Under the pieces are notes generated by a model that was not told the DNA's origin, ran no database searches, and worked only from the letters and a program-made list of their open reading frames with translations. A DNA stretch of 64,000 nucleotides from Nilaparvata lugens (Eukaryota > Arthropoda > Insecta > Hemiptera > Delphacidae). A program made the translations under genes and the position numbers. Position 1 is the first letter of the stretch; every line of letters begins with the position of its first letter. Below, piece after piece: positions 20,644-33,350 of the stretch. Location: positions 29,304,192 to 29,368,191 of the forward strand of contig NC_052506.1 in assembly GCF_014356525.2 (NCBI RefSeq), in the 5' to 3' direction.

Positions 20644-21498
20644 TGTATTCAGGAAATAAGAGTTACCAGGCGCATGAATACCGAATAAAATTTGCATGCA
20701 CCAATAGTAAAACGGCAGTTAATAGGCGGCAACTGTAGGCCAGTTCAAAAATATTTCTATATATTTATATAAATGTACTAGATTTTGTGTTAAAATTTGT
20801 GTAATCTATGTTATCGATATGGCTCGAATGCAAAGAAATTATTAATCATATAATCTAAGCAATATTTTGGTATTTTTTGTAAGATCTATTTGAACCTAAA
20901 TGGCGGAGGACTAAGATATTTAAATTTTATGCTAATTTGAAAGTCGGAAAGAGGATCTGTAAAACTTGAGAAGGAAGAACCAGCACTCGCCAGCCAAATG
21001 CCACCATAAGAGGACCCCAAATATTTTAGAGCGAAGTACCTTACTAATGATTTTGTAAAAGTTAAAGTTAAAGTAAATTATTAAATTTCTTAAAAGACTT
21101 CGTGATGCTATTGTGAAGCAGAAGTCATTTTTCATTTTTAATTAAATTTATAACCCCTTGGAGGAGACGATTCCGGCTACCATATTCCCGGACCACATGG
21201 AGTTGGATCGACATCGGCGGCTTACAAGAAGATTTTCGACACGTGAGTGATTAAATTTGAATTAGTGATGGGCGCCCTAGTGCTTCGAATTAATCTGATG
21301 ATCAAAGCTAGCTCGCCGAAAGGGTTTTATTATAAATTGAGAAATTAATAAGAGTAATACTTGCGCAAGTAAAATTAGTATTAAAGGTATTTATTTGAAA
21401 GAAAAATATAGATCAATATTTTAGAAATTTCTATTAAATCAAAGAAGTACGAAATCTAGGCTATTAAAACATATGCATATAATATTTAATTTTTTTCA
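20644..21498 (+). repeat. 3' LTR-like direct repeat
   Basis: This 855-bp repeat matches 13915-14766. Differences seen include an extra t near 21128, an extra t near 21428 and ctattaaaaca versus ctataaaaca near the end. The sequence before it (aaaataattta) is not a convincing polypurine tract. The repeat ends in CA and directly abuts a minus-strand LINE fragment. Confidence 0.75.
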
Positions 21499-21645
21499 AT
21501 ATTAACTGTAAGAGAGTTATGATCAAACCAATTTCTAATTTTGGCAAGGTTATGGGATGCATGCTTGTATGCCGCATCCCACGTGCAGCCCTCAGATACC
21601 ACAGCCGTATCATCCGCAAACAAAAACAGTTTCCCTTTAATTTTC
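21499..21645 (-). pseudogene. LINE reverse-transcriptase fragment (FADD box)
   Basis: The minus strand encodes about 47 residues including GKLFLFADDTAVVSEG and RNWFDHNSLTVN. These are the catalytic C motif and the following block of Jockey/CR1-like reverse transcriptases, close to the fragment at 30.1-30.3 kb. The fragment starts exactly at the end of the second LTR-like repeat. No continuation is found on the far side of the first LTR, so the LTR element cannot simply be said to have inserted within this LINE. Confidence 0.7.
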
Positions 21646-24600
21646 AATTTGCTTGTTATTATTAATATAAATCAAGAACAATAGAGAGCCCATGCATAAA
21701 TGTATATCCATGAACAATTAATATCAGCAATAAACATTCAATACACAATTGATTTATACGGTATAAATGAACATCAACATGATAATGTTAGTTATTTTTT
21801 ATAAATATACTTTATCATAGTTATATTATTATATCCATATATATTTATCTTTCTGGATTATAGGGATATATTTTTCAAATTTTCTGAGATTCATGTTATT
21901 TTATTAGAATTTCTGAAATTGGGTAATCGATATTCAGTTGAAAGTGAATGTCTGCAAATTAAGAATGTTCCAATGAATACGATAGATTTCAATTGAGACG
22001 AGAAGAAGAGATTCTCAAAGGAAATCATCGCGGTCACAAAGAAGAATCGCATAGAAACAGCAACGGGTTATTATTTGATTGATTCGAATCCCACTGAGAG
22101 AAGATGCTAGGAGAGAAACACTTACTCTCCCACCCTTGCCTCACCCACGTGGGGCCCAACGCCTGTCGGATATGAAAAAGTCCTCAATAAAACGCGCTTT
22201 AGATTGTCAATGGAATTTCTCATCTGGATTCTATCGATTTCCTCCTGTAGATAGGATGTAGGTGTGTGTATGCTACTGCTGCTGGGGTGATTGAGAGAAG
22301 CCGGGATTTCTCCGAACAGCAGCCGTGACTTCTGATTCAAGACGGAAGAGTTGCTTTTTCAACCATCTTTCTTCTTCGCCTTTGACCAGTGCTTCTTCCT
22401 CCACACACAGAAACACACCAGCACTCGAACACACAATTGAATCTCATTCCTCTCAACTTTCTTTTTCTCGATCGTTCTGGAGAATTTCTCCTCGTACATC
22501 ATGGGATTGTTACGTCATAATATATCTCTCAAAGATTCAAATAATAGGTTTTCTTTGATGATGAAAACATGAGACGGAGTTTCTGAATGATTGGGTGTTT
22601 GAATTGAATGAATTCGATAACGACACAAATGTAGCCAGTCATGAAGTAATGACACTGGAAACAATCGTTATTATAAGCTAATGTGATTCTAGCTAACTTG
22701 AGGTACAAACAAAACAGTCATGTAGGTATTTATGTAGATTTCAGCTCGCTCACGTTCTTCTACATCTATAGCTATATTCATTACAAAATAATATCAATGA
22801 CTGTAAATGTTTACATCGTTGCACAACTATTCCGTGGCATCGAACTTCACAACGACAAACTGGTTCTATTCCTCAAATCAGAGGAGCAGGGGATGGAGAA
22901 GAAAAGTTGAATAATATGGTTTGTTGCTTGAAAAGTTGCTTGGTTTTTACCTATACAGAAACGCCCAGAACACTACAAAAATTCAGGGAATAAATCATGT
23001 TGAAACAAAATAGATACAAATAGATTACATCTAGATGATAGAGACAAATAGATAAACAAAGTAGATATATAAAAAAATTACGAGTTATTTGCAACTGCAA
23101 ATATGTTGAAGTGTAGTGGTCTTGTAGGACGTTGATTACGGTTTTGTCGGCAGGTATTCTGATATGAAGTAAGGCACTGATTGAGACTGCGATGTGCGAT
23201 AGGCTATTATTGAATGGTTGGCGTGACCGGCCGCCTGCTGCCAGCAGTGATAATGCGAATACGACTGGATTGTGTGTGGTGTGCTAAGCTCAGTTGCGTC
23301 CACTTCTTAACAGCATTTGCGAACCTTTATTTCATTTCCGGGCCATAAACGAACCTTCCTTTCTCCCTTTCAGCTGCCGGTTTTATTCCTTGTATCGCTA
23401 CTTGCCGCTTTTTAGTGTTTTTTGCAGAAAAGGAGACCAGCCATGACAAAGAGGGGTCGCATGCTTGAGATAGATACTGTATATCGGAGCTATAAAGTAA
23501 CAGAGACAGCTTAGTGCGGGTCCTCTCGCTGAGTATTACTTAGACGCACCACCCTATTCCTCTGTGTTACTTCTACCCAATCATCACCTAACTCCTCACT
23601 CCTCTATTTCACCTCTTCACCATGTCTCACTGCCCTTATTTACCCCCTCACTCACAGTTCCGTCACCTCATCCCTGTCTCTCTTTGCACCCCCTTTCCAA
23701 TAAAACAAGGACGCTCATTGTTCTCCTACTCCCTCTTATCAACAATCATTTCCACGTCCACAGTTCTTTTGGTCCCCCAGGAGCACAGCTCCAGAAAGAG
23801 GTGGGATTTATTCGGATTCGCTTCAGTTTTGAAAGCGTTTTCATTTGCAGCAATTCACATTTTCTCTCTTCTCTTCCGCTTTCATAGAGACTAAATCTTT
23901 TTTCCCCCACAATATAATTTGAATAAACGGTTCAGTCGGGCTATTTCTATAGTGTAGAGTTGGAATTTTTATTTTTGTTTTCCCGTCAACTGGAGACTGA
24001 ACACACGTGCACACTCACACACACTCTCCTTCTCGAGCAAATCCACGGAACAGTTGAACTCTCGATGAAACGATAACGCTCCTGAACGCTCTGTGCAATT
24101 AATTGTTTTTCACCTCGGAAAAATTTTCTTATTTCTGATTGCTGTAGAAAGATGTCATTGACCCTTTGATGGAAAAACAAGTTGCATTTATTCTATTCCA
24201 TGTTCAATTTTTCTCACTCTATTTATAAATGAATGTATGTCTCATACAAATGTGAGTCAAGTTTGAGAATAACTGGCCGGGAAAATGAATCAATTAAAGA
24301 GTTCGTATAATATTGGTGGAAAAACTGCAAAAATACCAATTACTTACTCAATATTTGAAGCTCTCCTATCATAGCTTTTCAAGAGCTTAGCTGAACTGTT
24401 AACTGAAGAATTTTATGGAATTATTTCTTGAAAATGGAGAAAAAAATAATAAGTGCCATAACTGAATTTTTTGCGTGATTCAAAGTCGTCTTTACACAAC
24501 AATAATCGCCATGTACTGAACCAGTGCAGTTGAACATTCTTTGCAAATTAGTTCTCGAAAATCCTCGGGATGTTGATTTTGGGTATTTCTCTGATTCATT

Positions 24601-25098
24601 ATCAAATTCACCCAACACTTTATTCCAAGACTGGAGCCTATAAACACCTGTGTAAAAAATTTGAACATTTTTCGTAATCAGTTCTTGAAAAAAAATAAAA
24701 TGCAGGATACCGCCTCTTCAGGCGTAATTCTGATCCCCAAATGGTCCTCTACATCTTGCCTGAGCAAATTCATAAATTATCCAGCTGTTAGCTATCGAAG
24801 AACTGAAGGAAACATGGGAAAACATAGATTTCGGGCGTATCTATGTTTTTCTTCAAATCCATACTTTGCCTACAGTGCATCAAAAGGACTGACTTATCAA
24901 GCCTGTCAAATTTGATCGTTTTTCGTGCAGTAAATTCCAGTTCTCATTATGAGGGAGTTAATCAATATTATTGTTTTTTTCTTACAGTTGTGTTGTGAGT
25001 GATGTTGTAGTACTTTTCCATAATGAAAACACAGATTTAAATAAAAAATGGTTGAAAATATAAATTTGTGTTTTCATTTCTGCTTTTTTATTCCCTAA
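21646..25098. other. 3.4-kb interval without a recognised gene
   Basis: Two parts are less AT-rich: 22080-22460, and 23200-23900, where many ctcactcc-type pyrimidine runs occur. Short frames here overlap in several frames and show no domain. They could be host untranslated or regulatory sequence. Nothing repeats elsewhere in the window. Confidence 0.35.
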
Positions 25099-25276
25099 AG
25101 GTGCCTACAGGCTTTTGCGCCATGAACACGCGCATTTCGCTTTCCATCAGCTAATAATATCTGAATCTTACTGTTTCTGTACAAATACAGTTATAATTAG
25201 CAGAACATCATCTGATAAAATTAGCTGATAAAAATCGAAATGCACGTGATCGTGGCGCATTGGTCTGTACGCATGT
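25099..25276. mobile_element. Harbinger-like MITE, diverged copy
   Basis: About 178 bp with terminal inverted repeats. The left end is aggtgcctacaggcttttgc; the right end as reverse complement reads catgcgtacagaccaatgc. The termini are close to those of the better preserved copy at 51374-51537 (aggtgcgtacag). The internal atcagctgat-like words also match. TAA precedes the left end, fitting a TWA target, but the right-hand duplication is decayed. Confidence 0.7.
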
Positions 25277-27600
25277 ATCCATTGCATTCAATATCAATCA
25301 AAAGTAGCCGAAAAAGTATTTCAAAGCAATACAAATAGCAAAGATGGCTCCCATTATCAGTTCAACGGACAACCATATCTTCCTTTCATTACATCAATTG
25401 ACCGATAACTTATTTTATTGATAGGGGACTTCTCATGGATAGCAGGACCATGAGGATTATGAAATCAGTATTCTTCATTTTGATGATAGATCATTTCAGG
25501 TGATGGATGACACATCCTAATACAATCAATGTCACATCAAGTTGATAATCGATTTAGGTTGGAAATTATTGTCATTAAATGTGCGTTGATTGTTTGAAAA
25601 ATCTATGATTTGATAGTACAATTATTTACAGATAATTATTATGATTGTAGTCCAATCTTATCCAATGTCTTATGAGACATGAAATGAATGATACTCATTA
25701 CCCAAGAATTAATCTAAATTGTATGGGAAGACTGCAAAATGCTTTCTACTGTCCTCTATGAGATTGACTTTCATGAAGATAGGAAATCAAGAGAGCCGTA
25801 TGTGAAGGGTGAGTTCTATTTGGAATCGGTTCTAATGGAGCCGCAGGCTGAGTTTTAGTAATCATATGCGTGGCGAAAATAGAAAGGGTTGTCACGTAAG
25901 CTTCTTACATTGCTCCCAGGGGACATTCGCCGTGTCCAGAAATAACCAAACAGTTGAAATGAAGAGAATCAACCTCTTCGTTCCCTTCAATCGATACCTG
26001 TGCTTCCCTATTTGAATTGTCTGTTGAATTATAGTGATCAGTTTTAGGTGTAATGGCGGCCGCGAACAAAAACCCAATTTCGGTACGTCGCCTTTAAAAT
26101 GATTAACGACGTGAATGCAATCGATTTCAACGACGAGCTCCTATCAACTCAAACGATCCGAATCCAATGTCGCAGGCGCTCGTTTTGTCTGTATATTGAA
26201 CGAGAGCTTCTATTTACCAAAAGCAATGCGCTCGAACGTCAATCCATCGTGAGCTTGAAATGTTATCCGACTATCATTCTTCACAAATCAATGATGAATC
26301 GGATATATGTTGTCTTTGATGGAAAACAAATAGTGTCCGAGAACAATGATGATGCGGGAGGTGGATGTTTCGAAAGACAAAATGGAAGTGATATCAATCA
26401 TGACATATTACCAGATTAATGGTAAATATTGATCAAATCCATAGCATTTCAAACTGTGTAGTAGAATCGGTATGACATTTTTAAAGGTATCATTATTTTT
26501 CTTTGCTCTATCCATAGCAGACCCTATTGTTTGACTAAATTCAAACATACATTTTTTTCACAGAAAGCTGGAAAATAATCAATCATGAATAATATTGACA
26601 CATTGCATAATGGACATGATAGAAGCTTCTGAAAATGGATTGATGAATAACTTGTAAAATAAAATCAAATAGACATCCACATTTCAATGTCAAAGATTGA
26701 ATTTCATTGTGGATTTAGATGTAACCGTTCGATTAATTATGTTTCAAGATGAAGATGCAATGATCAGAATGAGATGAATGAGAATACAATAGAAGAATTT
26801 TATGTTCACAAACAGGGGCGCCATTTAGGGATGGCAGGGGGGGCCTAGGCCCTCCCCCCCCAAGGATCAGATAAATATTGAAAATACGGGTCTATCTACA
26901 CGAATCCTTAGAATCTCATTCTGAATTAATACTTTTTCAAACAGTAGTAGTATAATTCCTTCTACAGTATCAACAATGTAGCAGAATTGCTTTGAAAGTA
27001 TGGATACGGGTACGAAGTAATAAAGAATATCTTTTTCTCTGTGGTATAGTTGAAGCTTGAATATAGAATGGGTACAATATTATTGATCAGGGCACAATAA
27101 GTGGGTTACTGCATCAATTTCAACGTGGGAATAACAAGATGCAAGATGTCACAGTGAAAGCAGAAGAAAGGGCACAATCAGACAATCTAAAATGTATGTA
27201 CAGAGTTGGTGAGAATTATTTTTCCCTCTTAATGTTTCTTCAGCTTTTTAACTGGAAGTTATTCTCCAATTAGAATATGATCCCAATGGAATCGTCATTG
27301 TAAAAGAAAAATTTATCTTTTTCCATTATTTTAAGAAATCTGTTTCAGTGTAGTCCTACTTTAGGGCCTCTCTGTAGACCTATATTACAAATAAATATTT
27401 CATGATTTAATAACTAATATTGTATATGTTTGTGTTGATACTTCAACCACATTTGTATAAAACTTGAAAAAATGAAGCATATAATAACATTTTCGAATGT
27501 AACATTCATGGGGAAAACCCCAGGACCCTCTATTCTCTGGTGGTATTCCTTCCCCTCCCCACATACCTCTTGGTTTTAGCCCCCCCCCCTAGCAGTTTGG
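25277..27600. other. Interval without a recognised gene; possible decayed element at 26.8-27.6 kb
   Basis: A 106-residue frame at 26099-26419 has no recognisable domain. At 26814 the sequence starts caggggcgccatttagggat and passes into a G-run and C-run. At 27535-27595 similar C-rich text occurs (agcccccccccctag). Such ends are common in hAT-like and other DNA elements, but I could not align matching inverted ends. Confidence 0.3.
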
Positions 27601-30027
27601 TGAAATAGTTTGATAATGAAAGAAGTAACGCAACTTCAACTTCTTCCATTGATTCGTTTCCGTTTCAAGTGACCTAATAAGTTGAAGCATTGACTTGCTG
27701 TGTGTGAGCATTTTAGGTCGTTGAAAACTTTCTCTCCTATCAGGCTTTGACTCTTATAGTGGGAATCAACAAAGGGTTATCGAGCCGCAAATTAAAATTT
27801 TCAAACGAAGCCACTCCACCGCAGGAATCTGTTTGAGACCTCTGCATGCCAGTGCTGAGTGAAGGGACCAGACCAACCTCCCTCATCTCCGCACCGTAAC
27901 CGCCCCATCACCAGGCGATCGGATGCTAGCAGCCTCAAGCCTCATAATTGCTACGCCTTGCCGCACCGTCGCAAACACTTATGATCCCGTTCATGTTTTC
28001 CCTGATTTCCTGTGGTTCACAAGTCACTGAAAACTCAAGTGTGCTTTTGAATCTCAACTTTGCAGACGTTGAGCTCCCACCCTTACCGATGTTGATGTAA
28101 TGATTTCTTGTATTAAAAGTCCGTGAACGATCTCTTTCAGCTGCAATGAACAATAAATAATCATGTTTACCATTGATATGAAATTATTATGAATGCTCCT
28201 TTATGAATCCTGCATTTTAACTGAACCACAAAATGATCATATCAATGGAGAGGCCTTCCTATTGAAGGCCATAGGAAGGCTGTTTGATCATCCTATCCTC
28301 TGGAGTTTTTCAGGCAACTGCAAAATGAGAGTTTTCCCATGCAAAAATTCTCCTATGTTCTCATTCTCAGAATAAAAGAGCTCTAATTTTGTTGTACAGA
28401 TCCTGTGCTATGTTAATCATATTGGAATAGCGCAGTGAGTTCAGTGAAGAAAGAGTTTTCGTGGTGTTTTCTGGAAGTTTATTGCAGCCTTCATTTTCGA
28501 ATAATCAAAATATGGAATGCGTTACCTGTGTTAATAATTCGAGATAATGGTGATGATTATATTTCTGGCGATTGATATAATCAACAAAATTAGTAGGAAG
28601 AAAATTTGACACGTTCGGTTTCTGTTTTGTATGTCAGTGATGATGAATTGATGAAGTTATGAATACTTCAAATAGCATAGATATCAATAGGGCTTCTTGA
28701 TTAGTAAATCAATGAAAGAAGAGTTCATAGTACCCTTTTGGTTTTTAACTTTTCCATATAAAAACAGCAACTAGTTTCGGCATTCCTAATCTATTTTTAA
28801 GTTTTTCTTCTTAGTTTTCCCAATATTCAAGATTTCAAGAAAAACTTGAAAATGGTTTGGAAATGCCGAAACTAGCTGTTTCTGTGTTTTATTATAATAA
28901 AGGTTTGGAAACAAAAGGTTACTATGGATTCTTTTTTGACCGAGCGAAGTGGGGTTTAAGATTCAAGTCGACGGTTTTGTATTTCGCTTAATGTTTATAT
29001 GTTCCGCATATATTATTTCAGAAATGAATTATCTCATCGATCACTATTCGATTACTCGAAATCTCTCCTAGTTTTGAGTTCAATGAGGAAAGGCAGTGAA
29101 TTCCCATTTCCTTTCGTTTCATAATTCTCTCTCTCTCTCTTTTTCTCTTTCTCATTGTTGACAAGAGTCGAACAAGATTATCTCTGATTGTTGTTGTTGT
29201 TATTGTTATTCAATGAATTACCGTCATCTAGACTGTATTATCAAAATTAGGTTTTCGATGTAGGATATCCTGTTAATTCTTTCTCAATAATTGATTTATC
29301 TTTGCTCTGGAGTGTAAAAGCATGACAAATTTGTAACGGGAGATTGAATTTATAGTTTATATTTATCTATTCATTTTCTCAGTCGTAAAATTATTTTTAC
29401 AGTTATATGAGGAGGCACAACAGGCTTATCCCCAAAACTGTCCCTTTTCAAATTCATACTACAGTCCAAATCAAAATCTAGGTTAAGCTACTCTCACTCA
29501 TCAAAATAACAATATTTATCCACACTTCAATGAACAAACACATCATCAATTACAAATAGATATACTATGAATTCGATTTAGAATTCGATTCAATTTGGAT
29601 ATTAGTCCAGTCTCTATATACATTGGTGCATTTTTTAATATATTATTTGGGTACATAAGTTCAGAAGTTCAGAACCAATTTCTTCATGCAAAATTCCCTT
29701 GTGCTAGATACAGAGTGGCCCAAAAACCTCGTATTTTCGGCTCATTTTCCAGTTTTCAGCTATTTCTGCCAAATCTCGTGATCTGACAGAAAATGTGCTC
29801 CCGCCTTTTTTCTAGATCATAAAATTCTGAATGGAATGACATCATTCGGAACTCTCTTTCTCCAATGAGTACTGAGAAATGTTTTTTTTCAAAAATGAGT
29901 GAGATTTGAAGGAAAAATAAATTTTGATGAATTCTAGTTTTTGAACAACAATACCTTCAGATTGTTAACATTTAGATCTATAATTCAAAATCCCTCTGGA
30001 CGTATTTTTTTGCTTTACAAGTTGAGA
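27601..30027. repeat. 2.4-kb direct duplication block, copy 1
   Basis: Nearly identical to 33677-36067. Differences include the insertion tctattcaag in copy 2, a ~45-base deletion in copy 2 near 35958, and scattered substitutions. The block holds a foldback hairpin (28727-28929) and the left half of a RepX repeat (29590-30027). Short frames at 27935-28153, 28193-28375 and 29595-29786 are repeated in the other block and have no domain. The block ends abruptly at a minus-strand LINE. Confidence 0.95.
28727..28929. repeat. Foldback (snap-back) hairpin repeat
   Basis: The arms read actagtttcggcattcc on the left and ggaaatgccgaaactag on the right. Outer matching words are catagtacccttttggttt and its complement near 28900-28929. 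The inner sequence also pairs (aagtttttcttcttag with caagaaaaacttg). The same structure occurs at 34803-35010 in the duplicate block. It looks like a small palindromic non-autonomous element. Confidence 0.6.
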
Positions 30028-30690
30028 ACAAGAATATAGCCTTACGAGCTCTGTTTCTGATGTATGCAATATGTGCTGACCAATTGAGGTTGTCGTCGAA
30101 CATTACGCCCAAGTACTTGTAGCACTTCACACGTTCTATCGACGACAAACACAAGTGGAGCTTTGCAAATCATTGCAAGAGTGTAACATTAAACATTGAG
30201 TTGTGTCTTCAACAGTGTTTCTCAATGGAATTTCCATGTATTTAGTTTTTTTCACATTCAGAGTTAATGTATTATGATCAAGCCATTTTTTCAACTTTGC
30301 AAGGTCACTCACAGCAGTTTCATACATCTTTTTTCTCGTATCACCAGAAACCAGCAGGGCTGTATCATCGGCAAACAGGTACAGGCTTCCGGTTACATTC
30401 AGTTGAGGTAGATTGTTGATGTAATTAGGAATAAAAGCGGCCCCAGAGTGCTTCCTTGTACCACACCATATTGGATGCTCTTCAAGTCGCTCTCTACTCC
30501 ATTTATTTGCACCATCTGCAGTCTATTGGTCAAATATGATTCCAACCATTTATACGCTTTATCTTGTATTCCTATAAGATTAAGTTTTTTTAAAAAGCCT
30601 GGGCCTATCCACCGTATCGAAGGCCTTTGCTAGGTCTAGGAACACAAGTAGATTTTTCTTATTCTGATTTAGTGACACGTTCAGTTCCTG
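30028..30690 (-). pseudogene. Jockey/CR1-like LINE reverse-transcriptase core, minus strand
   Basis: The reverse complement encodes, in order, an LVFLDLAKAFDTVDR block, a GVVQGSTLGPLLFLI block (normally GVPQGS), YLFADDTALLVSG, LKKWLDHNTLTLNVKKTKYM and a CYKYLGVMFDDNLNWSAHI block. These are RT palm motifs A, B, C and D and the thumb. Several frameshifts and a stop at about 30136 break the frame. It stops at 30028 against the duplicated block. It may be the downstream part of the minus-strand LINE at 31723-33350, with about 90 residues missing between them. Confidence 0.8.
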
Positions 30691-30699
30691 GACAAAAAA

Positions 30700-31722
30700 A
30701 ATAACCCTTCAAATCCAAATTCAAGGTCTTTGAGGCAGTTTCGAGATCGGTTGTATGCTACGGAGCACAGATTTGGGGGGGAAGAATGATTGAAGAGGTG
30801 GAAAAAGTGCAGCGTTTCTTCCTCAAGAAAGTATTCAACCTACCTGTGTGGACTCCAAACTACTGTCTCTATCTTGAGACCCAGGCGGTTCCACTGCTTG
30901 TCCATACATTGAAGCTTCATATCAAGTTCTTGCAGAGGAGTATGAAGCTGCCTGCCCACAGATATCCTCGTGTTTTATTGGAGAAGATCATTGAGAAGAA
31001 ACTGTTCATATACAACGACTGGTTGAGTCTACAGGATATGTATGGAGTCTCTGCATCGGATCTGGTCACATGTCATGTACCATCAGTGCTGGCCAGAGTG
31101 GCCGATGAACTTCAGTCAGGATTTAGGAGAAGACTGCAGGAAAGTAGGAGATATTCATTGTACCCAGAATTGGCACCCTTCACAGACTACGTCCATGAGC
31201 TGACCGACTTCACTCTTATTAATTGGTTTATGAAGGCAAGGACGGAGTTAGTCCAACTCAATAAATATTCTCACAGCCAGGCGGTGAAGCTTTGCTCTCT
31301 GTGTAGCCTAAAGAGAAGAGGACATAATTCATTTCGTCGCCAGGTGTCCGGTTCTGGCGGAGATACGACGTCAACACTTTGGAAGGAGTCTCTTGCTCGA
31401 CGCCGAATTGAAGATGCATGGAAGTACAGATACTTCATGATTCAGGAGTTCAATTATTGAACGGATTTAAAAACTCTGAACTGAATTGAAATTCTGATTA
31501 CATTATGGTGGTCAAATAAAGTATTTATCAACTCCCCCAGACGGCGATATGCCATGGGGAATAAGCCGACATTTTGTCTGTACCTGTTTATTTTATGTAA
31601 TGAATATTTATTATTGTTGATATTTATAATGTTTAATATTGTTAATAATTACTATCTAATGTTTATTACGCATGCAATTGTTCAATAAAGGCCTTATTTA
31701 TTTATTTTTTATTTTTTATTTT
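30700..31722 (+). mobile_element. 5'-truncated LINE tail, plus strand
   Basis: This fragment starts inside an RT C-terminal region and ends with aataaag and an A/T tail of tttatttattt type at 31684-31722. Its protein type (CYGAQIWGG, then a TPNY..LET block) belongs to a different LINE group from the minus-strand fragments on either side. That fits a later insertion into the minus-strand LINE. Confidence 0.75.
30703..31460 (+). pseudogene. LINE ORF2 C-terminal region
   Basis: An open frame gives 224 residues from the ATG at 30786, and the same frame is open upstream to about 30703 (KFKVFEAVSRSVVCYGAQIW). The region after the RT palm is recognised from VEKVQRFFLKKVFNLP, LETQAVPLLVHTLKLHIKFL and the closing RRRIEDAWKYRYF block. 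It lacks the endonuclease and all RT catalytic motifs, so it is not functional although the frame is intact, which suggests a fairly recent insertion. Confidence 0.8.
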
Positions 31723-33350
31723 TTAAATTATAATATGCTTTAAAGGAGACAGAAACAGGTCGATATTTTCTTTTAAAAAACGAGCAGATATGCCATCATA
31801 GCCCGGGGCTGACATACCTCGAAGTTGTTGAATATTTGACAGGATAACCTCATCTGAGATGGTTTGAAAATTCAAAAGTTCTCTATCAATTCTATAGTCC
31901 CTATCATCTGCTATTGGAGGTCCACCAATCTTAATTTGGTTGGCTAGTCTCTGGCCAATTGAAGAAAAATAGTTGTTAAAATCATAAGCAAACCATTTTA
32001 TGAACATCAGTATCAACCTGAATATTAACAAACTGCTCTATTGGGAATTGTTATTTCTTTTATTCTTACCTGTTATTTCATTAACAGTACACCAAAATTG
32101 TTTTGGATCACCTTTGGAATTATTTATTTTTACTCTAAAATAGTTATTTTTTGTAATTTTGATCAGATTATTTAAATAATTCCTATAAGATTTGAATTGA
32201 TTTTGCAGTATTGGATTAAAGGGTTGTTTCTCGGCAATCTTATCCAATCAATCTCTCTCTCTCTAATGGGACAGACTAAGCCCTGGGTTATCCATGGCTT
32301 AAGCTTTCTCAGTTTAGCATTTGTCTTAGCAAGAGGTTTTTTAGCTAAATTGTAACAATCCTAATTATTTCAAAAAATTGATTGCAGCTTGATTGGTATC
32401 TGACTGAGAAAGCACAGCGCCCCAGCCCCGGCGAGCTAACAGGTCCCGCAAACGATCACTCTCAATATTGAATTTAATATTATTATCTTCTTTATGTGAG
32501 TTGTTGTGACTGTAGTCAGTAATCTCCAATGCTACACCATAGTGATCGGTTACTGAAACCTGCAGCACACCAGCGCGAACCTCGCTGAAATTCCCCTTTC
32601 GAATAAAATGTGGTCAAGGCAGGTTGAAGTACCAGTACAGCTGTCTACACGAGTAGGCTTATCAATGCAAGGAATAAATCCCGACTCATACATAGCATCC
32701 AAATACATCTCAGTTCTCGGATTGCTACTTAATATATCTATATTGATATCTCCTACTAAAATATAAGTTTTATTAGAAGAAGATTTTCATAGTGTAATTT
32801 AAGATTATCAATGAAGGTATAAACATTACTATCATGAGTTCTGTAGGAAGCCAGAATATTGTATTGCTTATTTTTATAATTAAAGTTCAGTTCCAATGCT
32901 GTTACTCCTCCCAACACTATCTCCTTTCCGATAGCTGATAACGATTTGTTAGCAAAAATAATAACTCCGTCGTTACGATTCTGTTTTAAAGTTGTTTTGA
33001 TCGTATCATAACCATCGAGTGAATATTCGTCGTCCTCATCCATCCATGTCTCAGTGAGGATGATTAAATCAAATCTACAATTCAATTCATTCGAACCCAA
33101 TAGCAAACTATCAAAATTCAAGTTAAAACTACGTATGTTCAAGTGAAAATTCTCAAGCTCTCGACCTCACTTTTAAAGAAAGAATTGAAATTATTAAAAC
33201 ATCATATTCAAAACAGTCTATCTCATTTAGAAAATCTATCTCTCTCTCATGCCTGTTCATATTGTTTTCAAAAAATGTTACTAATCTGCTCCCTGCCCAT
33301 CTTACTCCCGGTGCAAGAAAACAGGCTATAATCATTAATGAGTACATACT
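31723..33350 (-). mobile_element. Minus-strand LINE, endonuclease and start of RT
   Basis: Reading on the minus strand from about 33350, several broken frames follow the order of a Jockey/CR1-like ORF2. The endonuclease N-terminus is at 33142-32756, with LIILTETWMDEDDEYSLDGYD. The end of the endonuclease is at 32568-32365, with a SVTDHYGVALEI block (normally SDHxxV). A linker follows at 32247-32038. The RT N-terminus is at 32031-31723, with MSAPGYDGISARFLKEN. Stops and frameshifts separate the blocks, so it is dead. It ends at the tail of the plus-strand LINE. Confidence 0.8.

Larger units (their letters stand above)
13915..21498 (+). mobile_element. Gag-only LTR-retrotransposon-like element
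   Basis: Two ~853-bp direct repeats bound a ~5.9-kb interior. Both repeats begin TGTATTCAGG and end in CA. The interior encodes a long Gag-like protein in two frames and a small ORF with one membrane segment. No protease, reverse transcriptase, RNase H or integrase motif (DTG, YxDD, HHCC, DDE) is visible in any frame up to the second repeat, so the copy is non-autonomous. No clear target-site duplication is present: flanks are ggaaa on the left and atatt on the right. A deleted copy of a larger autonomous element is the main alternative. Confidence 0.7.

Noticed and set aside
13915..21498. LTR element inserted within a LINE, using the RT fragment at 21499 as right flank
   Set aside because: The sequence left of 13915 does not continue the LINE protein, and no target duplication links the two flanks.
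23564..23894. Pair of overlapping ~100-residue plus-strand frames
   Set aside because: Pro/Ser/Leu composition from pyrimidine-rich DNA, no domain, and two frames open over the same bases.
30028..31722. 5' inversion of a single LINE by twin priming
   Set aside because: The inverted part has Jockey/CR1-like FADDTALL and NWSAHI blocks, whereas the direct part has the CYGAQIW/TPNY type of C-terminus. They look like different families, so nesting is preferred. Not fully excluded.
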